Below, one piece after another: positions 1-6,958 of a stretch of DNA of 10,858 nucleotides; positions within the stretch are counted from its first letter, which is position 1, and every line of letters begins with the position of its first letter. The stretch lies in contig CAMLEF010000134.1 in assembly GCA_946478675.1 (NCBI GenBank), positions 1 to 10,858 on the forward strand, written 5' to 3'. The stretch is from an uncultured Flavobacteriales bacterium. GTDB taxonomy: Bacteria; Bacteroidota; Bacteroidia; Palsa-965. The position numbers were made by a program, and so were the translations under genes. The notes under the pieces are model-generated. The model saw nothing but the letters and a program-made list of their open reading frames with translations. It did not search any database and was not told the DNA's origin.

Positions 1-1
1 C

Positions 2-1045
2 GGTTTCGGCGGCGGCATGGAGCACCAGACGATGACTTTCGTCGGCGGCTTCGGTTACGAATTGCTTTCGCACGAGCTGGCGCATCACTGGTTCGGCGAC
101 AAAGTGACGTGTGCTTCGTGGCACGACATCTGGCTGAACGAAGGATTTGCGAGCTACCTCAGTGGATTGTGCTACGAGCATTACACGCCTTCCGTGTATT
201 GGATGCCGTTCAAAAGCGGGCGCATCTCGTACATCACGAGCCAGCCCGGCGGAAGCGTTTATTGCAACGACACGACGGACATCAACCGCATTTTCGACGA
301 TCGTCTTTCGTATGCCAAAGGCGCGATGATCCTTCACACGTTGCGTTGGGTGATCGGCGACAGCGCGTTTTATGCAGGTGTCAATAATTATCTGACTGAC
401 GCTTCGCTCGCGTACGGATTTGCGACGACTGCCGACCTGCAGCAACATCTCGAAACATCGAGCGGACAAAACCTCGCGTGGTATTTCAACGACTGGTATT
501 ACGGAACCGGGTTTCCGTCGTATCAAATCCGCTGGGAAGAAGACAGCACCAACCTCGTCCGCTTCACCGTTCATCAATCCTCTTCGGACACGGTGAATTT
601 CTTCGAGCTGCCTTTGCCGATCGAATTCAAGAGCGTGACGCACGACACGATCATCCGCGTTTCCAACATTACAAACGACGAAACGTTTTCCGTTCAGTTG
701 CCGTGGACGGCAGACAGTTTATTGTTCGATCCGCAACTCTGGATCATTTCCGCCAACAACGCGATCATACGCACGCAGCCGCCGGTCATCGACAACACGA
801 TTTATCTCTACCCGAATCCATCCGCCGACCAGGTCGTTTTAAAAACAGGCAACACGTTTACCGGGAAAGGCACGCTGCGTTTTTACGATGTGCGCGGAAA
901 GCTGGTGAAAACAGTGGAAATGCAATTCAACGGAACTGCTGCCGAACTTCCGATCGACATCAGCACGCTATCGGCCGGCGTTTATCTTGCAGAGCTGACG
1001 ACACCGGATAAAACGTTCGTGCTGCGTTTCGTCAAGGGCAAATAG
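2..1045 (+). CDS. Secreted M1-family zinc aminopeptidase, C-terminal part (5' end outside window), with T9SS sorting domain
   Basis: The reading frame is open from base 2, so the gene starts upstream and the ATG at 17 is internal. The first residues, GFGGGMEHQT, are the M1 substrate-binding motif (GAMEN-equivalent, here GGMEH). HELAH at 71-85, then 18 residues, then the Glu of LNEGF, form the HExxH-x18-E zinc site with the catalytic Glu in HELAH. SYAKGA (around 316-333) carries the Tyr that stabilises the transition state, and WYYGTGFPSY closes the catalytic region. No ERAP1-like C-terminal domain follows, so this is a short M1 enzyme. The last ~81 residues (YPNPSADQ... to AGVYLAEL...RFVKGK) are a type A T9SS sorting domain, so export across the outer membrane is inferred. 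M1 enzymes release N-terminal amino acids from peptides, which suggests a role in peptide scavenging. The family call is firm; substrate preference cannot be read. Confidence 0.93.
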   Translation, partial: GFGGGMEHQTMTFVGGFGYELLSHELAHHWFGDKVTCASWHDIWLNEGFASYLSGLCYEHYTPSVYWMPFKSGRISYITSQPGGSVYCNDTTDINRIFDDRLSYAKGAMILHTLRWVIGDSAFYAGVNNYLTDASLAYGFATTADLQQHLETSSGQNLAWYFNDWYYGTGFPSYQIRWEEDSTNLVRFTVHQSSSDTVNFFELPLPIEFKSVTHDTIIRVSNITNDETFSVQLPWTADSLLFDPQLWIISANNAIIRTQPPVIDNTIYLYPNPSADQVVLKTGNTFTGKGTLRFYDVRGKLVKTVEMQFNGTAAELPIDISTLSAGVYLAELTTPDKTFVLRFVKGK

Positions 1046-1054
1046 CTTTCACAC

Positions 1055-1074
1055 AACCGGCGCAACTGTCGGTT
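1055..1074 (+). terminator. Weak hairpin after the aminopeptidase gene
   Basis: AACCG at 1055-1059 can pair with CGGTT at 1070-1074 around a 10-base loop, starting 10 bases after the aminopeptidase stop codon. There is no run of T directly after the stem (the next bases are CGTCGATTTCATTT), so it may be a weak or non-functional terminator. Position between two same-strand genes is the main support. Confidence 0.25.
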
Positions 1075-1086
1075 CGTCGATTTCAT

Positions 1087-1118
1087 TTGACAGTCTGCGG
1101 AAAAATGTATTTTTTTTG
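1087..1118 (+). promoter_or_regulatory. Candidate Bacteroidota promoter for the LamG-like gene
   Basis: TTG at 1087-1089 is followed after 21 bases by TTTTTTTG (1111-1118), then CA. This fits the Bacteroidota pattern TTG-N17-23-TAnnTTTG except that the TA of the -7 element is TT here; a TA does occur three bases earlier at 1108-1109. It lies 38 bases before the chosen ATG at 1156, a plausible leader length. It also argues against translation starting at the in-frame TTG at 1087, which would coincide with the -33 element. Confidence 0.4.
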
Positions 1119-1155
1119 CAGTACAGCTTTCCCCCGGCTGAGACCCCGCGACAGT

Positions 1156-3027
1156 ATGAAAAAGTTTGCTGCACTGGCGAGTCTGTTCGTTTCTGTTTGG
1201 CTCATGGGTCAGACGGGACCTGCGGGCGTGGGCAATGCTTCCTCGAACATCGTGTGGCTGAAAGCGGATGCGGGCTCGTCAACAACGGTGAGCGGCAACG
1301 CAGTTTCCCAATGGAACGATCAGTCGGGCAACAGTAACAACGTCGCGCAGGCCACGGGCACGCGTCAGCCGTTGTATCGAAGCACTGTCGCTTCCGCTTT
1401 CAACGGCATGCCCGCGATGGAATTCGACAACGACGCGACGAATTACGATTACCTCACCTGCCCCGACAACGCCACGCTCGACGGTTTCAACGCGATGTCG
1501 GCGTTCAGCGTTTACCGTTTGAATTCCGGAACACCGACAGGAACACCGCGCGCGATCTTCAGCAAACGCGTCGACCCGTCCACCAACAACGATTACGGCT
1601 GGTTCCAGTACACGAACAATTTCATGTACCTCGACGTGAACGGAACGACGTACCGCATGAACACGGCGACGGCGTATGCGACAGGAACCGATTACCTGGT
1701 CGGTTTTACATTCGATGCGTCGCTTGCGTCGAACGATCAGAAAATGTACAACGGCAATTCGCTCGACGCACAGGGTAATAACCCCGCGAATACGGTTCCG
1801 AATTACGCTTCGGATTTTCACGTCGGCGTGTTGTACGGTCATACGGGCTCGAACAAACAATTCAACGGTTACATCCCGGAAGTGATCGTGTACAATACCG
1901 CAGTGAACCCGGCGCAGCGTTACATCGTGAACAATTATCTCTCGGCGAAATACAACATTGCTTTGTCTTCGAATGATTATTACGCAGGAGATACGCCGGC
2001 AAACGGTGATTTCGATCGCGAGGTGGCGGGCATCGGGCAATCGTCGGCGGGCAATACGAACAATGCGTTCAGCTCTTCCGTGTGCGCGGGAATGGGCATT
2101 GCGTACGTGTCGGGATTCGATGACGGCGACTATGTCCTGGCGGGACACAATCTTCCGGCGAACGCGAACATCAACTCGGACATCGCGGTCGTTTCGGGTG
2201 GACCGCTGGCAGCGCGCTGGCAACGGACCTGGTACATCGACGTGACGAATACGGGCTCCGCGATGACGACCGATGTGACGTTCGATCTTTCGGATGGCGG
2301 CTTCACGGGCAATGCGGGATTGGCTTCGGAATACAAGCTGCTTTACCGCAGTACCAATTCCGGCAGCTGGACAATTGTGGCTACGGCGACTTCCACCAAT
2401 GGCGACCAGGTTACGTTCTCGAATTTCAGCTTCAACACGAACGATGGTTATTACACGATCGGAACGTTGAACGCGACGTACGGAACGCTGCCGGTGGAAT
2501 GGTTGTTCTTCGATGCGACGCCGGAAAACGGGAATGACGTTCGTCTCGAATGGGCGACGGCTTCCGAAGTGAATGCGGATTATTTCGTGGTGGAACGCGC
2601 GGATGCGATGAGCGCTTTTACTGCGGTAGCGCAGACGGATGCGTCGGGCAACAGCAGCTTCACGCATTATTACACGGCGAATGATTATGATCTCGCGCCG
2701 GGAATTTATTACTACCGTTTGCGTGAAGTCGATTTCAACGGGCAGTATCATTACTCTGCCATTCGCAGCGTAGAAATTTCCGGCAATGATTTTACGGTAA
2801 CGACGCTGCCGAATCCTTCCGGTGAAACGTTTGCGATTATGATCGGACAGGCCTGGCTCGACGACCGCGTTACACTGACGATTGTTGATGCGCAGGGAAG
2901 ACTGGTGGAGTTTCTCGAGCCGGAAAACAATTTGCTTTCGCTGCGTTTATCGCCGGGATTGTATTTCATTCGTGTTTCTTCCGCTTCCGGGAAAACCCAA
3001 ACGCTGCGGCAGGTGGTGACGGAGTAG
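1156..3027 (+). CDS. Secreted LamG/jelly-roll-like surface protein with T9SS sorting domain
   Basis: The ATG at 1156 was chosen because it begins a clean signal peptide (MKKFAALASLFVSVWLMGQ); longer in-frame versions start before it without sense. This gives 623 residues. Residues ~32-290 look like the LamG/concanavalin-like jelly-roll domain common in Bacteroidota surface proteins: it opens with VWLKADAG and SQWNDQSGN and closes with PEVIVYNTAV...NYLSAKYNI. Residues ~295-450 (DREVAGIGQS, DDGDYVLAGHN, RWQRTWYIDV) resemble the extra domain that often follows it. Next comes LPVEWLFFDA and a fibronectin-III-like segment (YFVVERAD...YYRLREVDFNG, ~465-545). The last ~78 residues (LPNPSGETF...PGLYFIRVSS) are a type A T9SS sorting domain. 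No catalytic residues are recognisable. Glycan or surface binding is inferred from the fold only. It is probably transcribed from its own promoter and ends 5 bases from the convergent lipoprotein gene. Confidence 0.85.
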   Translation: MKKFAALASLFVSVWLMGQTGPAGVGNASSNIVWLKADAGSSTTVSGNAVSQWNDQSGNSNNVAQATGTRQPLYRSTVASAFNGMPAMEFDNDATNYDYLTCPDNATLDGFNAMSAFSVYRLNSGTPTGTPRAIFSKRVDPSTNNDYGWFQYTNNFMYLDVNGTTYRMNTATAYATGTDYLVGFTFDASLASNDQKMYNGNSLDAQGNNPANTVPNYASDFHVGVLYGHTGSNKQFNGYIPEVIVYNTAVNPAQRYIVNNYLSAKYNIALSSNDYYAGDTPANGDFDREVAGIGQSSAGNTNNAFSSSVCAGMGIAYVSGFDDGDYVLAGHNLPANANINSDIAVVSGGPLAARWQRTWYIDVTNTGSAMTTDVTFDLSDGGFTGNAGLASEYKLLYRSTNSGSWTIVATATSTNGDQVTFSNFSFNTNDGYYTIGTLNATYGTLPVEWLFFDATPENGNDVRLEWATASEVNADYFVVERADAMSAFTAVAQTDASGNSSFTHYYTANDYDLAPGIYYYRLREVDFNGQYHYSAIRSVEISGNDFTVTTLPNPSGETFAIMIGQAWLDDRVTLTIVDAQGRLVEFLEPENNLLSLRLSPGLYFIRVSSASGKTQTLRQVVTE

Positions 3028-3032
3028 CAACG

Positions 3033-3569
3033 TTAAAAGCTGATCGAAAGGATCGGGTGAAGCTCGATATTATTCTTTGCCTGCTTGCGCTTGTAATGAT
3101 GATCGATATCGACAAATGCAACTCCGGTAACCGTCACCTCTTTTCCTTCCAGGTTATTCGCATCAATGAATTCACGCACACGACGGAATGTTTCCACATA
3201 TGCAGAACCTTCCGCATAGGTGCAACCGGGATTCGGACATTCCGTAATGAGATATTCCTCTCCTGATTGAAGGCGGATGTGATAATCGCCATCACGTTCT
3301 TTTTTCACTTTGTCGACCACCGCGCGGACGGAATACACTTTCATCTCTTCCGGTTGCCGTTCCGTTTCATTTTTGACTTCAGGAACCGGCAGGTCATTCA
3401 GCGCTGCAATCGTAGTCGGGATGACCGCCGTATCGAGAGCAGCAGCCGGCGCATCCGTCAGCAGCTTTACCTGCCTGCGTGTATCGCCATTGCAGGCTTC
3501 TTCGTTATTCTTTCCTTTTTTGCAGGAAAAGAACAGCAGCAGGATTGTACAGAAGAGCGCGGTACGCAT
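3033..3569 (-). CDS. Small lipoprotein of an uncharacterised family
   Basis: 178 residues. The N-terminus MRTALFCTILLLFFSC is a lipoprotein signal with the lipidated Cys at residue 16. The residues after Cys are KKGKNN, without the acidic stretch that acts as a surface-export signal in Bacteroidota, so a periplasm-facing location is more likely than the cell surface. After a low-complexity linker (~30-75), the conserved part runs ~77-178: VYSVRAVVDKVKKERDGDYH, then ITECPNPGC (two Cys, 111 and 116), VTVTGVAFVD and finally NIELHPIL. RRQVK near the start, the DGDYH strand and the final ELHPI are features I associate with a widespread family of unknown function, probably a small beta-barrel fold. 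The function is unknown. It is convergent with the LamG-like gene and separated from pntB by a terminator, so it is probably monocistronic. Confidence 0.85.
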   Translation of the reverse strand: MRTALFCTILLLFFSCKKGKNNEEACNGDTRRQVKLLTDAPAAALDTAVIPTTIAALNDLPVPEVKNETERQPEEMKVYSVRAVVDKVKKERDGDYHIRLQSGEEYLITECPNPGCTYAEGSAYVETFRRVREFIDANNLEGKEVTVTGVAFVDIDHHYKRKQAKNNIELHPILSISF

Positions 3570-3591
3570 TAGTGATAAAACGGAAACGAGA

Positions 3592-3619
3592 GAAGCTTAT
3601 TTTAAATAGCAATTTTCAA
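3592..3619 (-). promoter_or_regulatory. Possible promoter of the lipoprotein gene
   Basis: On the minus strand TTG (3619-3617) is followed after 17 bases by TAAGCTTC (3599-3592), which matches TAnnTTTG with two mismatches. It lies 22 bases upstream of the lipoprotein ATG and downstream of the pntB terminator, where an independent promoter would be expected. The surrounding DNA is A/T-rich, so chance matches are likely. Confidence 0.3.
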
Positions 3620-3645
3620 CATGGCCAGCCCCCATGCTATTGCAC

Positions 3646-3690
3646 GGAAAACAAAAGCCCCATCATCACTGACAGGGCTTTCATTTTTCT
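3646..3690 (-). terminator. Rho-independent terminator of the pntAB operon, possibly bidirectional
   Basis: On the minus strand AAAGCCC (3681-3675) and GGGCTTT (3660-3654) form a perfect 7-bp stem with a 14-base loop, followed by TGTTTT. It begins 18 bases after the pntB stop codon. Read on the plus strand the same stem is followed by CATTTTTCT, so it could also stop transcription running right. It separates pntAB from the lipoprotein gene on the same strand. Confidence 0.75.
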
Positions 3691-3699
3691 CAGAACAAA

Positions 3700-5097
3700 T
3701 TATTTCAAATACGTCAGCAGTTTCTCAACACTTGCTTTCGCATCGCCGTAAAGCATTTCTGAATTCGGTTTGTAGAAAAGCGGATTGTCTTCGCCGGAAT
3801 AACCTGCCGACATCGAACGTTTCATGATGATTACTTTCTCCGCTTTCCACGCTTCGATGACGGGCATGCCGTAGATGGAGCTGGCCGGATCGTCCTGCGC
3901 GCTCGGGTTCACGACGTCGTTTGCGCCGATGACCATGACGACATCCGTATCGGGCATGTCGTCGTTGATCTCGTCCATTTCAAGAACGATGTCGTACGGC
4001 ACGTTTGCTTCCGCGAGCAGCACGTTCATGTGACCGGGCAGTCGTCCTGCAACCGGGTGAATGGCGAAGCGCACATTCTTTCCCTGTTTGCGCAGCGTCT
4101 GAACGAGCTCGTAGATCGGGTACTGCGCTTTGGCAACCGCCATGCCGTAACCGGGAACGATCACGATGGACTTCGCTTCTTTCAGCAGGTTGGCAACTTC
4201 TTCGTGCGTCATCGAAGTAACTTCTCCTTCAATTGCTTTTTTCTCGCCTTTCGGTCCGAGGCTGGAGCTGGCGAAGATCACTGAGAAGAACGAACGGTTC
4301 ATCGCGTGGCACATGTGCATGGAGAGGATCGCACCCGAGCTGCCGACGAGCGCACCAGTTACGATGAGCAGGTCGTTTTCGAGCATGAAGCCAGCAGCAG
4401 CAGCAGCCCAGCCGGAATACGAGTTGAGCATGGAAACGACCACCGGCATGTCGCCGCCGCCGATCGCCATCACGAGCACAATGCCGATGAAAGATGCGAT
4501 GGCGATCATGATGCCGAGGTACGGCATGCCGCCGGTGCCTTCTTCGCGGCCGTACATCACACCGAGTATGACGCAAGCCAAAAGCAGCAGCAGGTTCATC
4601 AGCTGAAGTCCTTTGAAGCTCCAGGGCTTGGAGGGCACTTTACCGTCCAGCTTTCCCCACGCGATGATGGAACCGGTGAAGGTGATTGCGCCGATGAAAA
4701 TTCCGACGAAGACTTCAACAAGATGAATGGAATGTTCTGCGCCCTGCAAGGCCTGCGTTGCGGGATCAAGGTAAGAGCCGATACCCACGAGCACTGCGGC
4801 CAGGCCCACGAAGCTGTGAAGAATTGCAACCAACTGCGGCATTGCAGTCATCTCTACTTTCCGCGCGACGAGAATACCGATCAGGGAAGCAACGGCGATA
4901 GCGGCCACGATATACACATGACCTTCCACACCTTTACCGAGCACGGTGGCGCAAATGGCGACGATCATCCCGACGATTCCGTACAGGACGCCGCGTTTCG
5001 CAGATTCCTGTGACGACAATCCGCTCAGACTTAAAATAAACAGGATACTGGCGAATAAGTAGGCCGCTGTTTGAATTTCTTTTGCGATGAAGAACAT
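3700..5097 (-). CDS. pntB: NAD(P) transhydrogenase subunit beta
   Basis: 465 residues, close to the 462 of the E. coli subunit. PntB forms most of the proton channel (dII) and holds the NADP(H)-binding domain (dIII) of the inner-membrane transhydrogenase, which drives NADH + NADP+ to NAD+ + NADPH with proton import. About nine hydrophobic segments cover residues 6-262. [13 protein letters not shown] places His94 at the position of the proton-pathway His91 of E. coli, and [16 protein letters not shown] (Asn225) is the other conserved channel motif. dIII shows [13 protein letters not shown] (315-327), [18 protein letters not shown] (347-364), [11 protein letters not shown] (388-398) and the NADP-contacting [10 protein letters not shown] (426-435), ending in [11 protein letters not shown]. 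All key residues are present, so it should be active. The ATG lies 12 bases after the pntA stop with no Shine-Dalgarno, so the genes are co-transcribed. Confidence 0.98.
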   Translation of the reverse strand: MFFIAKEIQTAAYLFASILFILSLSGLSSQESAKRGVLYGIVGMIVAICATVLGKGVEGHVYIVAAIAVASLIGILVARKVEMTAMPQLVAILHSFVGLAAVLVGIGSYLDPATQALQGAEHSIHLVEVFVGIFIGAITFTGSIIAWGKLDGKVPSKPWSFKGLQLMNLLLLLACVILGVMYGREEGTGGMPYLGIMIAIASFIGIVLVMAIGGGDMPVVVSMLNSYSGWAAAAAGFMLENDLLIVTGALVGSSGAILSMHMCHAMNRSFFSVIFASSSLGPKGEKKAIEGEVTSMTHEEVANLLKEAKSIVIVPGYGMAVAKAQYPIYELVQTLRKQGKNVRFAIHPVAGRLPGHMNVLLAEANVPYDIVLEMDEINDDMPDTDVVMVIGANDVVNPSAQDDPASSIYGMPVIEAWKAEKVIIMKRSMSAGYSGEDNPLFYKPNSEMLYGDAKASVEKLLTYLK

Positions 5098-5109
5098 AAA
5101 TGTGGAGTC

Positions 5110-6657
5110 TTATTTTTTGAACATTTTCAGCATGCGGTGCGTCACGACGAAACCGCCGACGATGTTGATGCTGGCGACGAGGATGGCGATGGATGCAAGA
5201 ATGGTCATGATGTTTCCTGCATCATTCTTCACCTGCAGCAAGCCGCCTGTTACGATGATACCGCTGATCGCATTCGTCACGGCCATGAGCGGCGTATGAA
5301 GCGAATGCGAAACGTTGGTGATCACCTGCCAGCCGACGAAGATCGCGAGCACGAAAACCGTGAAGTGCTGGATGAATGCAGAAGGTGCATAAGCGCCTAC
5401 CATCCACAACAGCGCTCCCACGACGCCTAATGCGATCAGGGTCGACATGGCTTTTTTCTTCGCCGCTTCTTCGGCTGACTTCTGTGTTTCTTCTGCCGTA
5501 GGCGGAGCCGGTTTCTTCGCGCCGCCGCCTGCCGTAGGACTTACCTGCAGCGGTGCGGGCGGCCAGTTGATCTTCCCGTTGTACGTCACCATCGCGCGGG
5601 ACACGACGGCATCTTCCATGTCGATCTTAAACTTCTCGGCTTTGCCCATGTCATCCAGCAGGTGACAGAGGTTGTTGCCGTAAAGCTGTGAAGCCTGCGT
5701 GGGCAGTTGGTTGAGCTTGCCGACGATGGTAACACCGTTCGGCGTCGTGTAGATCTCCCCGTTTTTCGTCAGCGCGCAGTTGCCGCCGGTGGAAGCCGCG
5801 AGATCGACGATGACCGAACCCGGTTTCATGGCAGCGACGTGATAATCGAGCCATAGCTTCGGCGCCGGGCGGCCCGGGATCAGTGCGGTGGTGATGACGA
5901 TATCGACTTCTTTCGCTTGTTCGAGGAACAGGTTCATCTCCGCTTCGATGAACTCCTTGCTCATCTCCTTGGAGTAACCCGATGCAGTGGCGCCGTCTTC
6001 GTTGATATCAACGGTGAGGAAGCTCGCGCCCATCGATTCGATCTGCTCGGCCACTTCCTTACGCGTATCGAAAGCACGAACGATCGCACCGAGTGAATTC
6101 GCAGCGCCGATCGCCGCAAGTCCTGCCACACCGGCGCCGATCACCAGCACTTTTGCCGGCTCGACTTTTCCTGCCGCCGTGATCTGGCCGTTCAGGAATC
6201 GACCGAAGTGATAAGAGCCTTCAATGACCGCGCGATAGCCGGCGATGTTGGCCATCGACGACAGCACGTCCATTTTCTGCGCACGTGAAATACGCGGGAT
6301 GGCGTCCATGGCCACGGCGTTCACTTTTTGTTCGGCGAGTTTTTTCAGGAGCTCCGGGTTTTGCGCCGGCCACAGGTAGCTCAGCAGCACCAGGCCTTCG
6401 CGCATCATTCCCACTTCTTCGGTCGTCGGCTCTTTTACTTTGAGCACGATATCCATCTGTCCGTAGATATCGGCAGCCGACGGAACGATTTTCGCGCCTG
6501 CTTCTTCAAATTCTTTATCCGAAAAATTTGCCTTGACACCGGCGTCGTGCTGGATGTAAACTTCAAAGCCCTGCTTGAGCAAGCGCTTTACCGTTTTTGG
6601 AGTTGCAGCGACTCTTAATTCGCCTGGTGATACTTCGGAGGGTACTCCAACTTTCAT
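5110..6657 (-). CDS. pntA: NAD(P) transhydrogenase subunit alpha (Re/Si-specific, fused dI plus membrane part)
   Basis: 515 residues, matching the fused alpha subunit of E. coli (about 510) rather than the split PntAA/PntAB form. The N-terminus [19 protein letters not shown] opens the NAD(H)-binding domain dI (1-~365). [10 protein letters not shown] (121-130) is the mobile RQD loop: Arg122, Gln127 and Asp130 correspond to the Rhodospirillum residues Arg127, Gln132 and Asp135. [11 protein letters not shown] (172-182) followed by RAFDTR is the Rossmann loop with the Asp that selects NAD over [16 protein letters not shown] and [12 protein letters not shown] are also typical. A Pro/Ala/Lys/Glu-rich linker (~366-402) leads to four hydrophobic segments (~403-421, 427-447, 457-475, 482-503). 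It is the first gene of the pntAB operon. No strong promoter consensus is visible upstream; TACTTTTC at 6730-6723 and TAGGTTTT at 6705-6698 (minus strand) are one-mismatch -7 candidates without a good TTG. Confidence 0.98.
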   Translation of the reverse strand: MKVGVPSEVSPGELRVAATPKTVKRLLKQGFEVYIQHDAGVKANFSDKEFEEAGAKIVPSAADIYGQMDIVLKVKEPTTEEVGMMREGLVLLSYLWPAQNPELLKKLAEQKVNAVAMDAIPRISRAQKMDVLSSMANIAGYRAVIEGSYHFGRFLNGQITAAGKVEPAKVLVIGAGVAGLAAIGAANSLGAIVRAFDTRKEVAEQIESMGASFLTVDINEDGATASGYSKEMSKEFIEAEMNLFLEQAKEVDIVITTALIPGRPAPKLWLDYHVAAMKPGSVIVDLAASTGGNCALTKNGEIYTTPNGVTIVGKLNQLPTQASQLYGNNLCHLLDDMGKAEKFKIDMEDAVVSRAMVTYNGKINWPPAPLQVSPTAGGGAKKPAPPTAEETQKSAEEAAKKKAMSTLIALGVVGALLWMVGAYAPSAFIQHFTVFVLAIFVGWQVITNVSHSLHTPLMAVTNAISGIIVTGGLLQVKNDAGNIMTILASIAILVASINIVGGFVVTHRMLKMFKK

Positions 6658-6958
6658 AAATGAAGATTTAACAGTGTTTGGTGCCCGGTTAAGGGGTAAA
6701 ACCTATCATCGGGAAGGGGGTCGAAAAGTAAGAAAAAAATCGAGTTTGAGAGTAAAAATCGCACTGGTCTGCCCGGAGCGGCTTTTCGTCGGCGGTTTAT
6801 TGGCGCGAACGTACTTTTTTCACCCGGAATTGGCGGGCTGAACGATTCGGTTTTCTTCAAAAATCCTGGATGCTTCCGGTCTTTTATGACGGAAATCATA
6901 CGGCAGCATTCGGCCAGACAAATTTTCGTCCGTCCATCCTGCAAGAGCAGACGGCCGA
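6658..6958. other. Intergenic region of about 300 bases between pntA and the SBBP gene
   Basis: This stretch should contain the pntAB promoter and the 3' end of the SBBP-gene transcript, both on the minus strand. I see no convincing gene: the one open frame across it (minus, ending near 6654 inside the pntA start) has no recognisable domain and overlaps pntA. It holds A-rich tracts (around 6724-6760) and small imperfect inverted repeats: CTGC-AAGA-GCAG near 6939-6950 and CCCG/CGGG near 6823-6838. None is followed by a T-run, so I call no terminator. Confidence 0.6.

Noticed and set aside
1279..2751. A 490-codon open frame on the minus strand inside the LamG-like gene
   Set aside because: Its product is a low-complexity Arg/Val/Ile-rich sequence with no domain, and it lies fully antisense to a gene with signal peptide, domains and sorting signal. 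It arises because the sense gene avoids codons that would give stops on the other strand.
4392..4406. A (CAG)5 trinucleotide repeat
   Set aside because: On the minus strand it encodes the run of Ala in the conserved PntB motif [10 protein letters not shown], so it is explained by protein conservation and is too short to count as an unstable repeat.
4306..5013. A 235-codon plus-strand frame inside pntB, rich in His and Asp
   Set aside because: It is antisense to the highly conserved pntB; the His/Asp richness mirrors Val/Met/Ile codons on the sense strand.
6817..6840. Inverted repeat CCCG/CGGG next to a T-rich stretch, considered as the SBBP-gene terminator
   Set aside because: The stem is only 4 bp, and in the minus-strand direction it is followed by TGAAAAAAG and not by T.
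6654..6944. A 96-codon minus-strand frame in the pntA upstream region
   Set aside because: It overlaps the pntA start codon, has no conserved motif, and has the mixed composition of non-coding sequence.
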